From NCBI RefSeq assembly GCF_052324685.1, contig NW_027507046.1, positions 1 to 64,000 on the forward strand: a stretch of DNA of 64,000 nucleotides. Direction: 5' to 3'. Source of the stretch: Brachyhypopomus gauderio (taxonomy: Eukaryota > Chordata > Actinopteri > Gymnotiformes > Hypopomidae). The stretch's first letter is position 1; each line of letters opens with the position of its first letter. Below, piece by piece: positions 1 to 32,000 of this stretch. A model generated the notes under the pieces. The model saw only the letters and a list, made by a program, of their open reading frames with translations. It did not search any database and had not been told where the DNA came from. A program made the position numbers and the translations under genes.

Positions 1-749
1 ATTAAAGCTCCTCTTGAGTGGAGTGTGTCTGTGTGAGTGTGCGGGAGTGTGTCGGAGAGAGATCTGTCATGCCCACACTTGTGAGGAGAAGGGAGCTTAT
101 GCCATCTGCCTGTCTAACCTACCTGGGTGTATGCCATCCCAAGAGTTCAGCTCTACTTGTGGGGGTTTGTTTGTCTGTCTAGAAAAGGTTACTAAAGGAG
201 AGAAAGAAACATTTGAGTATTTGCTATGAGCTATTGGCACACCGTACATCTGCATGTGGATGTGTGTGTACATTTGTGGATGTGCGTGTATATTTTGTAT
301 ATGCACACACACAGAAATAGTTTAGGGAGATTTAGGGAGAGAGGAGGACTAACAGAATGACACTGTAGCCCACCAGAGAAACTTTGCTTGGACAGCTTAT
401 GAAGGACCTTGTCCCAAACGTCCTGTTTCTCTGGAAACCTTGTGTACATCACTGCAGCTTTTGATTTCGTCTCTTTTACTACAGTACACTTCAGTTACTA
501 CCTGGAATCTTTGTTTTATATGTTTACTTTCATGCAGTTTGTGCGACATTCAGATGTCTCTGTAAAACTCTAGATTTAATGCTCATAGGATACAGAATTA
601 CACAAACAGTAGCAAGTAGGTCAAACTCAGGCATTTATTAGAGGACTTTCGCTTAAGACGGTCTGTACAAGATGTGTAAACACTGTGGAATCTTCTCATC
701 TGCTACACACCCGCACACTCGTGCGTGCTTGTGCATGCACGTGCACAAA

Positions 750-792
<43 letters not shown>

Positions 793-935
793 ACACTTGC
801 ACAAATGTCAGAGGTTCACGCAGTGCTAAATTTGTCTGAATATTTGTTAAATCTGGAAGAGTTGAGAGTGGAGCCCCCACATCCCTCTCACTGTTACACT
901 CACTGACTCACCCTATGTCACCCGCTCTCACTCTG

Positions 936-937
<2 letters not shown>

Positions 938-1025
<88 letters not shown>
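938..1025. repeat. (CT)n microsatellite
   Basis: About 44 uninterrupted CT dinucleotides inside the first ncor1 intron of the window. Confidence 0.95.
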
Positions 1026-1030
<5 letters not shown>

Positions 1031-1169
1031 CCCTCCCTCTCTTTCTCTCTCGCTTTGTGTCTTGCTGCTGATACGAATGTGTGTATGTGTGTGTGCGCAT
1101 ATGTGTGCATGCCAGCCACTGTTAAAGGGGAAGAGGGAGGTCCTTGCGCACAGTCTAACCTCAAATCAG

Positions 1170-1172
1170 CTG

Positions 1173-1270
<98 letters not shown>

Positions 1271-1278
1271 GAGAGAGA

Positions 1279-1334
<56 letters not shown>

Positions 1335-1400
1335 AGAGAGAGGATGAGAGAGAGAGAGGAGAGAGAGAGGGAGTGGGGAGAGAGAAAGAGAGAGGAGGGG
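1170..1400. repeat. GA-rich imperfect microsatellite
   Basis: Runs of GA broken by short GG/TG interruptions. About 150 bp after the CT tract, so the two could pair as an inverted purine/pyrimidine structure in the pre-mRNA. Confidence 0.9.
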
Positions 1401-1740
1401 TGGTCTAGCTGTTGAAAGAGCATGTAAGGCAAGGGAAGAGACACACAGCAAAGGGATTGAGAGGGGGAGAGAGTGCTGAGAGTGTGTTGAGAGTGAGGGA
1501 AAGTGAGAGGCGCGCCGAGAGGGGGGAGCAGAGTGGGGAGGGTGGGGGAGGGGTGGGAGTGCCGTCGTGCAGGGAGGGGGCTGCCCCCCGAATGTAAACA
1601 GATTATTAGATTAGAGAGCTGGAGAGGGGTGGTGCAGGGAGCCTGCAAAGCACCGCACGGTCAGTCTCTCCCTCCGTCTCTCTCTCTCTTTCTCTCCCTC
1701 CTTCTCTCCCTCCATCTCTCTCTCTCTTTCTCTCCCTCCG

Positions 1741-1807
<67 letters not shown>

Positions 1808-1887
1808 TCTCTTCCTCTCTTGTGCCTTTTTCTTTCTCTTCCTCCTGTGTTTCTCTGATGGTGTGCGCTTGATGTGTCCCTCCACAG

Positions 1888-21879
<19,992 letters not shown>

Positions 21880-22427
21880 TTAACTTTGACCTCCCAACAA
21901 CCCCAAAACTCCACACCCCACTTACCCCACCGTGATCATAAGTGTCCCTCACAACTGCGCCCCATTTGTCCAATATACTAGTCCCCCTTGTTGCCACTCT
22001 TGAAATAGGGACCACCTGTGGAGGAGGACTTCTTTCTGGTCCTTTATTGCTCTCTAGTGGTGAGAGAGAGCATTGAGTGGAAGACACAAACAGGCTGAGT
22101 CTTCGGGATAAACTCTTTTATGGAGTTCAGAAGCTATGCGTCACCTGTTTGAGGAAAAAAGAAAACACTGAAACATACAACAATGAAAAGTGAAAAAGGA
22201 TGAAGAACTTGCATTGTAAAGAAACTTTAAAGAAGACTTATTTGCTTACAAATATGTTCGGATTCTGTAAAGAAATACTTTGTCTTTAAAAAAAAAAATC
22301 TAAAAAAAATAATAATCAATGTATGTAAATAGGGTAAACTTTTGCAGTGTGTTTTCGTTTCCCCACATATTTTCTCTGCATTTTAATGTTGCTTTTTTAA
22401 AAAACAAAAAAACAAAGAAAGAATAAA
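21880..22427 (+). other. ncor1: ncor1 3' UTR up to first poly(A) signal
   Basis: Non-coding sequence after the stop with A-rich runs; the first AATAAA is at 22422-22427. Open frames further on (22,464-22,800) have no recognised similarity. Confidence 0.65.
22422..22427 (+). terminator. ncor1: AATAAA poly(A) signal (ncor1, proximal)
   Basis: Canonical hexamer about 540 bp after the ncor1 stop. Confidence 0.5.
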
Positions 22428-23237
22428 TCAAATCGGGGATGGTTTGAAATTACGTTCAAGTTTGTGAAAGGTGCAGATTGCCCATGCCACCTCGGCCAGT
22501 GGCAGGAGTGCTGCAGCCCAAGCCGGCAGAGCCTGGACGGAGGGAGCAGCCATTGTGTGGCAGCCCTCCAGAGGCAGAGAGAGTGCGCCTGCAAGCCATG
22601 GGGACAGACCCGGCCTACGAGGCACTGTGGAGACGCACCGGGAGCCATGGAAATGGATCTCATTTCTGTGTGGGTGCTGATTGTTCAGCCTGTTATCAGG
22701 GTCTAAGAAAGAGGGGGAAAAGCACGAGTGTTTGTCAGCCCTGCAGGAAATGCTGTTTAAGAAGCATAAAGACACCATCTCATTTTTGGTTCACGAGAAC
22801 AAGTTGAGAACACTGGTGTTGGAGCCGCATGATTTTCCGTGAAAGAAGAATAAGCTGAATGTTTCGTTTCTTTTTTCTTCATCAAAGCTGTATGAACTAT
22901 TTTTAGTTTCTTAATGTTTTTTTCCCCGTGCTAAGCAGTGGTCTGTGGTGAAATGACCATGGTTTGCATCTAACATCCTGAGCTTCAGTGTGTTGCTCTT
23001 TGTGGTTGCTAACAAGTGCTAAATGTTCTGCTGCCACCCCCACTCCCTCCCATTCTGACCCCATCTCCTTCTTCCTGGGAAGTTGCTAGAGCAACCAGAG
23101 GAACACCAGGGCAATCTGTTGTTTTGAAGAAGGTCTTGGTTTCCTTTCCATGGGGAAAAAAATTAAACTGTGACCTTCTCCATTTTATTCAGCCTGTTCT
23201 TTTAGTTTTACATTTTATTTCTTTATTTGCTGAAGCA

Positions 23238-23293
23238 CACGCTGACAATACATGCCCCTCTGATTACCCACACCCTTGTCCCTCTCTCTCTCA

Positions 23294-23346
<53 letters not shown>

Positions 23347-23419
23347 ACAATACATGCCCCTCTGATTACCCACACCCTTGTCCCTCTCTCTCTCACTCTC
23401 TCTCTCTCTCTCACTCTCA

Positions 23420-23475
<56 letters not shown>
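23238..23475. repeat. duplicated compound (CT)n(CA)n microsatellite
   Basis: A block starting ACGCTGACAATACATGCCCC and running through CT and CA repeats occurs twice in tandem, at about 23238-23340 and 23341-23475. It is a ~100-bp duplication carrying its own microsatellite. Confidence 0.9.
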
Positions 23476-23478
<3 letters not shown>

Positions 23479-24378
23479 AAAGAAAGAAAAACCAAACTTC
23501 TGTTTGATGCACCTCTGCACCATTGTTGCACTTTTTTTTTGGCTTAGTAACTTTTGACAATGATTAAAAGTGTACTACCTGTAATCTAAGTTATTCAAGC
23601 TTCTGCAGAGGTCTGGAATGTTCCGTTTCATGCACATTTTGCAATAGTTCTTTATTGCCACTTGGAAATATTTGGATATTACATGTTTCTTTTAATCTTG
23701 TCACTGTTTTCTGGCTTGTTTGACACATCACTTGATCTTTGCTTAGTCTATGGTACAATAAGGCTGTTGAAGTTGCTGCTTCATAGTGGTGGCTTTGACT
23801 TAGATCTTCATTTTCTTGATGTAACAGAAAATAAGCTCGATTTGCGCGAACATAGCTGTATTTTCTATGGCAAGATCTGTTTTACAGTAATGACAGTAAC
23901 AATGTGCTCCATGACAACCCAAAAGAAAAAAAATTAAAGCTGTCTGTTGTGTTTCGATTTTCTTTGCTTTCACTTTGCTCAAGTAACAACTAGACTTTAC
24001 ATATGCTTTACATTTTGATATATTTAATTAATTTCGCTTCTGAAATGGAAAAAAGCCCTAAAGCTCATGTTGAGATTTTTTATTTTATTTTAAATCACTT
24101 TCAACATTGATGTTATTCATCCTGTTTTAATGGGATGCCAAGTGTTTACAGTGGTGTCAACAAAAAGGAAAAGAAAATAGCAGTGAAACTTGAATCTTAA
24201 GAAAATGAAAGTTGATCATTGAGACTTTTTTCAGTCCAACACCTTACAGTGGTAACTTTTTTCTTTTGTGCGTTCAGAATCGAGACTTGAAATAACCCAT
24301 GTATCCCATGATGTTGAAACCCAATGTTTGTATCGCACAATGTCTCTTAAGTAGCCAATTACAGAGTTCAGACCAATC

Positions 24379-24384
24379 AATAAA
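24379..24384 (+). terminator. AATAAA poly(A) signal (possible distal ncor1 signal)
   Basis: Canonical hexamer with a GT-rich region downstream. Assignment to ncor1 is a guess from position. Confidence 0.3.
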
Positions 24385-25281
24385 GTGGACTAGCACTCCA
24401 CCTTTCTGAAAGTTAACATTTGACTCCACTGCCCTCTCTTTTACAAGGGATTAGCACAGGTCATTTAATGTTTATTTAGTCTTGAGGTTGGTAATCCGTT
24501 TCCTTTGGGAATATAAAGAAGCAGTATTCACGGCTAAAATATGTTTATCTAGCCACTCAGGCTAAACTATCTGAGAAACACTCTAGTCTTGAATGTAGTT
24601 GGATTATTTTAATGACCTCTCTGACCACTGGGATCTGGGCCCAATATAACGTCTCTAAATCATCTACGTGATTTATCACTATGGATGGAGACTACTGCAG
24701 CACAATGTTAGATCATGCATCAAAAGTGATTTCAGAACCTGACCGTGTCCTCACTGATTTACAGTTGTAGAGATACTGTCCTTAAATTCTGCAAATGAGT
24801 TATTATGAAAATGAATCCTAAACATCTGCAGCTATGCCACTCATGTCTGTGCTAATGCCGTGTTGAGAATGCCCACCAGGTTCTTCTACTTCTGATCAAC
24901 ACCTTGATTTGTAATGAACCATCTTTATAGAGAGACCTCAGCTGTGATCAATTTCTTGTAGTGTAGGTGTAGTTCTAGGTTAGTGTAGGTGATTCTACAA
25001 CAGACTGCTGAGTGTGACCTGTAGTGACCCACTGAGAAATTCACTGATCTGAACTGAGGACCTCTGATGATGTTAAAGGCCAAGTAAGTACAGCCTGTGA
25101 CTTTGATGGAAATTACTTCTGAGTTCAACAGAAAATTTGCAGCATTTGTGTGAATTTGCACAACTGTTCCCACAGGTTGTACAGGTATGTTAAGAGATCT
25201 GATGCTTTTCAGAAAGTGCTGTGCACAGCATCCTCTGGCCAAGCTCCCAGAGCCCATCGTTGGGCTGCTGCATGCTCATAG

Positions 25282-25562
25282 GGTGACGCCAGCACAGTTA
25301 CCACTGAGCTGTGGTCTGACATCTTGCTGCCATGTTACTTTGAACCGGTCCTCTTCAGATCAGAAAAGACTACACGTATAGCAGCAGTGTGGACTCGGGG
25401 AGGAAATACAGGATACCCTAATCTACTGGAGATCATTCTGCAGGATAAAAGCAGGTTTTGGAAAAACAAAGATGGATGTATTAACACTTTCTTGGACATC
25501 TGATCTGGGTCTCTACTGTTTGAAGGAATAAACTGCAGCATTTCTTACTAGGATATTCAACT
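25282..25562 (+). pseudogene. decayed Ig V-set exon
   Basis: Aligns by eye with the intact V exon at 30466-30828. Shared stretches include the region around CTGCCATGTTACTTTGAACC, AATCTACTGGAGATCA, ATCTGATCTGGGT, and AACTGCAGCATT near the end. Relative to that exon it has lost about 30 bp around the framework-3 region and carries in-frame stops (for example just after CACGTATAG). No leader or membrane exon was found for it. It looks like a dead tandem duplicate. Confidence 0.7.
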
Positions 25563-25782
25563 TGGTTTGTGTATTTTTTATTTTTATTGTTTTTTTTTTT
25601 TTTTACATTTTCACATGTTTCTTATTTAAAGCCTAATTTGTGCACCCATACAAAGACCACCATCTTGTTTATCATCTTCTACAGGTATGGCCACCGTTTT
25701 CCAACACGTCGCAGTGCTTCTCTTAATGTTCATACCTTGCTTACTACATAGGCTATAAGCATAAGCATTTGAATACACAGTA

Positions 25783-27173
25783 GGGGAGACCAGGGAAAGT
25801 TGTAACACAGGGTTGCCAACTTTTCAAGATCACTTGGAGTGAGATTTGAACCCGGAGGGGGTGGCGAGTGTAAATTGTTGCTGGGGGTGGGGGGGCGTAA
25901 ATTGTTACCGGGCGGGGTGTAAAATGGACACAAATTAAATATTATATCGCGATCGATCGCCAGTGGTTGGCGCCATAGCAAACTAGTAACTCATTGAATC
26001 ATAGATATGGATCAGAGATAAAAAAAAATTCAGCGTGAGAAATCTGAAGTGGCGTGAGAGTGTGTGAAGACCGTCAAATGCGTGTCTCACGCTCAATGCG
26101 TAAGAGTTGGCAACCCTGGTAACATGGGACGGTTGTAACACTTTGAATTTCTCCAAACAGAAACAAGCTAGAGTGATTACACTCACTGTGCACATGCTCA
26201 GTTAGACTGTCTTCTGGCTAACAAAAAGGAGCCACATTTGAAACTCCCAGAGAAAGTAATCAGTGTTTTTTTTTTATGTAAAAATTTAACTTTTCTATCA
26301 GAGGTATTTTGTGGATACTGTCCTGAGACAAAATCAAATGAGATCAAATATCTATGAATCCAAACAAGTATTATTAGAATAACTGTTTTGTAAGCTAAAA
26401 ATAGAAATGATTAACATGTGTCCAACTAGCAGTTAGGCTCATTCACATGAGGTGAAAACATAACTGGTGATACTGGGACGATTGTAATGCTTTGTTACAA
26501 ACGTCCCCGAACCAAATAGTCAGTGACAATGACCATTTATGATCTGCCAAGCACTGTGAAGAGTGCCCTTCCCCTGACTGCAACACCATCAAATATTCAG
26601 GCAGGGTTTGCATGCCCTGGAATTTGACCTTTTAAAAGAGATATTTTTAATGACAGCAACTTTGCACCATCCCTGGTCACAGATCAACAGTGACACCACA
26701 GGTTCCATTTTCCACTGCAGCTGCAGTGAATGCAGTTGCATGTATTACAGCTTCAACACCCACCGTGGCAACGGTGGCATCCTACACACCACTTGAAGCA
26801 TCCTCCCCATCACACCATGTGTGGTGCTCCTCTTTGTTTTGTCATGTGGTGTGAAAATAATAATTAGGCCTATTAAAAAAAAAAAAAGAAATTAATAGTC
26901 ACAAATAACTTCATTTTGAGTATTTGATTGATTAATTATGTAAATTTTAGACGTTACAACCATCCCTGTACCCTGGGACGGTTGTAACAGTGGGGTGACT
27001 GTATTTAAATCAATTTTGCAACCTGTACATAATTAATAATCCTACTTAAATACATTGTTTCAGTAGTTGACACATTGAAGTTCATAATACAGCAAATTGG
27101 CTATTCCAGTGTAAATGGTTTTTGATTTATTGGAAAAATCATAAAAAGTGTTACAACTGTCCCTGGTCTCCCC
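25783..27173. mobile_element. non-autonomous DNA transposon with GGGGAGACC ends
   Basis: Terminal inverted repeats beginning GGGGAGACCAGGGA and continuing to GTTGTAACAC lie at both ends, flanked by TA on each side (25781-25782 and 27174-27175). The interior has no transposase. A 14-bp motif GGGACGGTTGTAAC recurs at 26126-26139, 26475-26488 and 26975-26988 and inverted at about 26494-26507, 26953-26966 and in the right end. The superfamily is not certain; a TA target suggests a Tc1/mariner- or ISL2EU-like transposase. A second element is nested at 25808-26118. Confidence 0.8.
25808..26118. mobile_element. nested 311-bp MITE with CAGGGTTGCCAAC ends
   Basis: Perfect terminal inverted repeats CAGGGTTGCCAAC / GTTGGCAACCCTG, flanked by a 6-bp duplication GTAACA (25802-25807 and 26119-26124). 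It sits inside the left end of the larger element and is therefore younger. No coding capacity. Confidence 0.85.
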
Positions 27174-27246
27174 TATATATGATGTGAAAAAATGTCTGAA
27201 GGACTTCCATAAAATGGCTCAAAACTAGAAACTGGTCTGATGAGAA

Positions 27247-27835
27247 CAAGATAAGATAAGATAAGATAGTCCTTTATTGATCCCGCAGCGGGGAAATTTG
27301 CAATATTACAGCAGCAGAGAGGAAGGGACAAGGAGAGGGAGTAAAAAGACAAAATATAAGGTAGATAATAATTTAAAATAAAAAAAATAAAAAATAAAAA
27401 AATGTATGTATACTGGTTACAGAAATATGTGCTTTTAAAAAATGTAGTAATCTTATGTAAGGTGTTATTGCACATAGATGTGGTAGCTATTGCACATTAG
27501 CCGTATTGAAAGAAGAATTGCACAGTTTGTCTGGCATGTGGTAGCAATGGTAAACATTACAGATTATTGAGTGCAGGGCGTGTTGGAACAGTCTGACGGC
27601 GTGTGGAAGGAAGGACCTGCGGTATCTCTCCTTCACGCACCGCGGGTGCCGCAGCCGGGCACTGAAGGAGCTGCTCAGTGCGGTCAGAGAGTGGTGCATG
27701 GGGTGGGACAGGTTCTTCAGTATGTGTTTTAGCTTAGACCTCATTCTCCTGTCTCCCACCACCTCCACTGGGTCAAGAGGACACCCGAGGACAGAGCTGG
27801 TTTTCAGTGTTTTCTGGAAGGTTCTGCACATTGCA
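27247..27835 (-). mobile_element. LINE 3' end (Rex1/CR1-like), minus strand
   Basis: The minus strand encodes a C-terminal reverse-transcriptase-type tail (LSSSFSARLRHPRCVKERYR then RSFLPHAVRLFQHAL), common at the end of fish Rex1/CR1-group LINEs. It is followed by a 3' end with AATAAAGGAC and a (TTATC)n tail at 27247-27268. Only the 3' ~590 bp is present, as expected from 5' truncation during insertion. Confidence 0.7.
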
Positions 27836-28965
27836 GTTTGAGGTGATAATTTTCACTGTGGTGTGGTGGCATTGGTGGTGGGTGTTCTTAATGGGTGGAG
27901 TGATGTACATAATATCATCACACTGAGGCCCTAGCTGCATGTGTACATGGTAGATAAGCTAGAGGACTTCCAGCTGCAGGATTATTATAAATAAAGACAT
28001 TTCTGAGTATCGCTCCCTAAAGAAGATACAAATGAAAGGCATGTGTGTGTGTGTGTGTTGCTTGCTGTTTTTTCTAGGTCAAAGACTTGATAATGAGATA
28101 CGTGGGCAATCTTAAGAAATTCACATTTCTTCATGCAGTAGTAATGATCTTTTTCTGCTTATTGAAAAGCATTATGTGCGAAAACCCCATCTAATCTGCT
28201 ATAGGATACCTAGCAGAGCCTGCCGGAGGAGATGAAACTTGATGAAAACTGCACATCGACAGCATAGATGTCAGACCGTGGATTTGGAGATGGTTGCCTT
28301 CAGACTTATGTGTTATACATGTTTTTTAAATAAATATTTTGGTTTTTCACAAAAATTTCTGACACCATAAATGTGATGCTGAACTAGTTGAACATACATT
28401 ACACATACATTAAATGAGTGCATAGGACTGGATAGATGGCTGTCAGATGCACCTTGATATAAGCAAAAGTGCTAGTGCTACTGCTAGTGCTCTTGCTGTG
28501 TGCAACTCTGGCAACATGTTATGCACACATTTCCTTTGGTTAACACTTTGATGTTCGCACATGACTGTACAAATGAGAATGCATCTCATGCTCTCGCTTC
28601 CTTGTTCACAAAGGTGTAATGAATATTTGGACATAAAATACACACAACAAATTGGGGGCATCTGACATAAGTTAAATTCTGTATGAAAAGGGAGGGGTGA
28701 GGACAGAAATGTTTAAATGTTAAGTGAACTCTGTTTTTGAGTAGGTCATCCTGTAATATTTAATGAAGTTATACCAAATTCTCCCCAGAGGAATAAAATG
28801 TATCACCGTATCACAGTATTTCCTCTATCAACCCCTAGTCAAAACCTCTCACAGGAAATTAGTGAGCAGCAGGTTAGTCAGTGACTGCATCAGACAGTAG
28901 CCTTACCTTTTTCCATTGTGACCTTTAAACAAACAAAGTGAGCTCTGAATGAATGCTGTTACAGA
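27836..28965. other. intergenic, nothing recognised
   Basis: AT-rich sequence upstream of the Ig-receptor gene. I see no promoter motif I would defend; the open frames are short and unlike known proteins. Confidence 0.6.
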
Positions 28966-29017
28966 ATGTTGTGTGAGTTTGGGGTGTTGGGGCTGCTTCT
29001 GTTAACTCTTCTCAAGG
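28966..29017 (+). CDS. Ig receptor exon 1: signal peptide
   Basis: ATG at 28966 opens MLCEFGVLGLLLLTLLKG, a clear hydrophobic leader, before GTAAGT. An ATG 12 bp upstream (28954) is out of frame and stops after a few codons, so 28966 is the better start. Confidence 0.8.
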
Positions 29018-32000
29018 GTAAGTGTACAACCAGGTTCCTAACAGTCATGAGGATGAACACCTCTGTTAAATGAATGCTGTGTTGAAGTACTCCATTTTTT
29101 TGTATCCTTGTACTTCTACAAAGGATATATTGATGCTAAATTTAATCTATAAAAATATATATATACATAATAAATTTATACAAGTGTAAAAGTAAAACCT
29201 GTAAACAATACAAGGGCAACATAACTGATCAACATTGGAGATTTTAGTGGAAACAGTAGGAGAGTTAAATATAGATAGGTATTATGGTTTTACGCTATCC
29301 AGTTTCTGCTAAAGATTGAGACAGAATTTGTCTGCACTATAACTTTAGCCAGTAAGCTGCAGAAATTTGTCCTACTAGATTGATACTTTAAGCTGTTACC
29401 CATCTCAGATCAGAAAAGCTGAATGCAGCTGTAGTGTGGAGTGATAATACAGAGGCGTCCTGTACATTATGACCTTACATTATGAAGTATGACGGCAAAC
29501 AGAACACTGGGGCGATAAAGGAGCATGAACTGAGGTTTCATGAGATTCTCAGACCCTTGCAGAGTTGAGTCCTGGAGATTTGGGGGTATTTCAGGAGTTG
29601 TTCTGAAAACTCAGTGATCAGATCAGGGTTTTCCTGAACCTTTTCCTTTAGGATTAAACAGTTCACAATTTTGCTCTCAACTCTCAACCCCCCTGAACTA
29701 AATCATTATGATCATGGAACAATATGATATAGGTGTACTGGGAAGTGAGATAGAGCATAAGCATCTGTAGCAGTCCCCCAGGATCAGGCTGAAAAACACT
29801 TTTAAGTGCTAAGTATTGTGAAGTGACAGTAAAGAGGCATTACCCACATAGAAGTCGACAAGTAAGATGATGATGATCAGTACGTGTAATACTTGATATG
29901 AAAGAATGGATGTGCAGCAGTGCGTGTATGATCAACAGTGTGCAAAATAAATGATGTTTTGTAGTTCTGTTGTTTTTCAGCACTTTTGAAGACTTTCATT
30001 TGTGCCAATTATAGTCAATAAATCATTCTGGGGTTATTATTGCACTTTGGTGTTCTTTGAAATGAAGTGCTTAAACTGTTGATAATGTTATAAGCTGAAA
30101 TTTTTACATCTCCTTATCTCCTTATCAGTGCTGCAATGGAATGACCTTTAAAATTTAATTAGTTCTGATCCTAAAATGTTGACATAATTTGTGTTTGGGT
30201 TATAGATTGCAGCAATTCTGTTTGTAGGAGTAGCTTGTCACCCTCTACTATATTAATTATTGGTCTTTCTTTCTTTTCTTTTCTTTTTTTATCAGTGATC
30301 CATACTCCTGTAAAGGTTTATTTCCCAATCATTACAAATACAGTCTTTGTAGTTATGTACTTCTTTCCTGCTTAATTTAAGAGTATTTGGTTCATTCAAT
30401 TTCACACACCATATAACATGAGCATACAATTTGTTTTAATCATAACATTTACTCTTCAACTGCAGGTGAGAACATATGCAAAAACTATAACGTTGGCAGC
30501 ATCAACTTAACCGCTGAGCTACAGTCTGACGTTCTGCTGCCATGTAACTTTAAACCAGTCCTCCACAGCTCAAACGAGACTTCAGATGTATCAGCAATCT
30601 GGACTCACAAGAATGACTCAATATCTAATCTACTGGAGGTCACTCTTCAGGGTGAAATCACATTCTGGAATCATAAAGGTGGACGTATTAAGACCTTCCC
30701 CAACCTCTCAGAATCTGGAAATTTTTCAATCCTGCTCTATAATGTGCAGCTATCTGATCTGGGTTTCTACTGCTGTGAGTTGTTTAAAGGAAGAAACTGC
30801 AGCATTGCTTACCAGGAAATGCAGCTGGGTAGGTGTTTTTACATTTCACCTGCATCGCATTTACAGCCATCATACTGCATATAAAATGGATTAATGGTTT
30901 TGTTTAAAGGGGACTGGTTGCATTTTTCCTTATCAGGTCACTGATATAAACACAAGTAAACAAACCATTTATTCTGAGCTCATGTGTACAATAAACACAT
31001 GCTTATCTGATCACTGTTACATACTATTTCTTGCAGTGTTTTAGGTTAACAAGTCGAACTGGGCTGGTCTTAACCATTCACCTGTTACACAAGAGTACCT
31101 TGTATTTAGTGCGTTCCATGGTCCACAGTGCATAGTGGCAGTGGTTCTGAAACATATTTCCTGTCTTTTCAGCCTTTGAAACCAAGCATACTGTCACGTA
31201 CTGGTATTATTTACTAGGAGCAGCTGCTGTGCTTACCCTGCTGTTGGCATGTTGGAGCTGTGTGAAGTGTAGAAGAAGCAGTATGTGACTTCCATTCATT
31301 GTCATTAGGCCATGTTTGATGATTTGCTTCACAACATCTAAAAATGACTTCATTATGTTTCAGAAGATTCTGCAGAGTCTTTCTATATGAATGCTTATTT
31401 TCATCAAAGTAAGTATCTTGTTCAGTTCAATAATCCACTTTTTATCCTCAGTATCATATTGACGTTCTTATTTTCCTTTATGTGCTTCAGACAGAAGAGC
31501 CACAATAGAGGAGGCAATTTATGGTACACACATTAATTTATTTACATGCTTAACCGTATCTCAATGGTATAACTGCCCAACATTTGCTTACACATCTTAT
31601 ATCTTTTTGTATCAATTAGAGGAGTTACTTCATTTATGTAATAGAGATCACTCAGGATGTATTGGAAATGATGCATTCTACTTGTGAAAGTGAAACAAAA
31701 TGCAATTATTTCTTCTACTTGTAAAGAGAAACAGCTTGTAAAAATGACATGCTGATGTAGCATTTCTCATATAGTGAATGACACAAATCTTAGGAAAATG
31801 AAAGCCAGCAAAACCCACGGTGAGTAATACTGCATGAGTCCATCAACGTGTTAATGAGTTAGTTATCAGATATTATATTATCAGAGTTATTATTGTATGG
31901 ATATGGGGTGGGGCTGACCTACTGTGAAATATTGTGAAAAATCAGGAGACACTTCTCAGGTTGGGGAAATGTACAGTGGGGAAAATAAGTATTTAGTCAG

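Larger units (their letters stand above)
1..1887 (+). other. ncor1: ncor1 intron upstream of SANT2 exon
   Basis: No coding exon recognised. It holds a (CA)n at about 761-796, a nearly pure (CT)n at about 938-1025, a long GA-rich tract at about 1170-1400, and CT/GT-rich sequence running up to the acceptor at 1886-1887. Open frames here are products of the simple repeats. Confidence 0.75.
22428..25281. other. possible extended ncor1 3' UTR, then intergenic
   Basis: No gene recognised. Carries the duplicated microsatellite block at 23,238-23,475. An AATAAA at 24379-24384 suggests the long UTR typical of ncor1 may reach there. The remainder is AT-rich with no feature I can name. Confidence 0.55.

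Noticed and set aside
915-1648. Long Ser/Leu, Arg/Glu and His/Thr open frames on both strands
   Set aside because: These are translations of (CT)n, (GA)n and (CA)n microsatellites inside ncor1 introns.
22464-22807. Overlapping open frames after the ncor1 stop
   Set aside because: They lie in the 3' UTR or flank, overlap in several frames and have no recognisable similarity.
24925-25257. 110-codon minus-strand frame
   Set aside because: No family features, no splice context, AT-rich intergenic sequence; likely chance.
28443-28661. 72-codon minus-strand frame upstream of the Ig receptor
   Set aside because: No similarity or conserved motif; chance frame.
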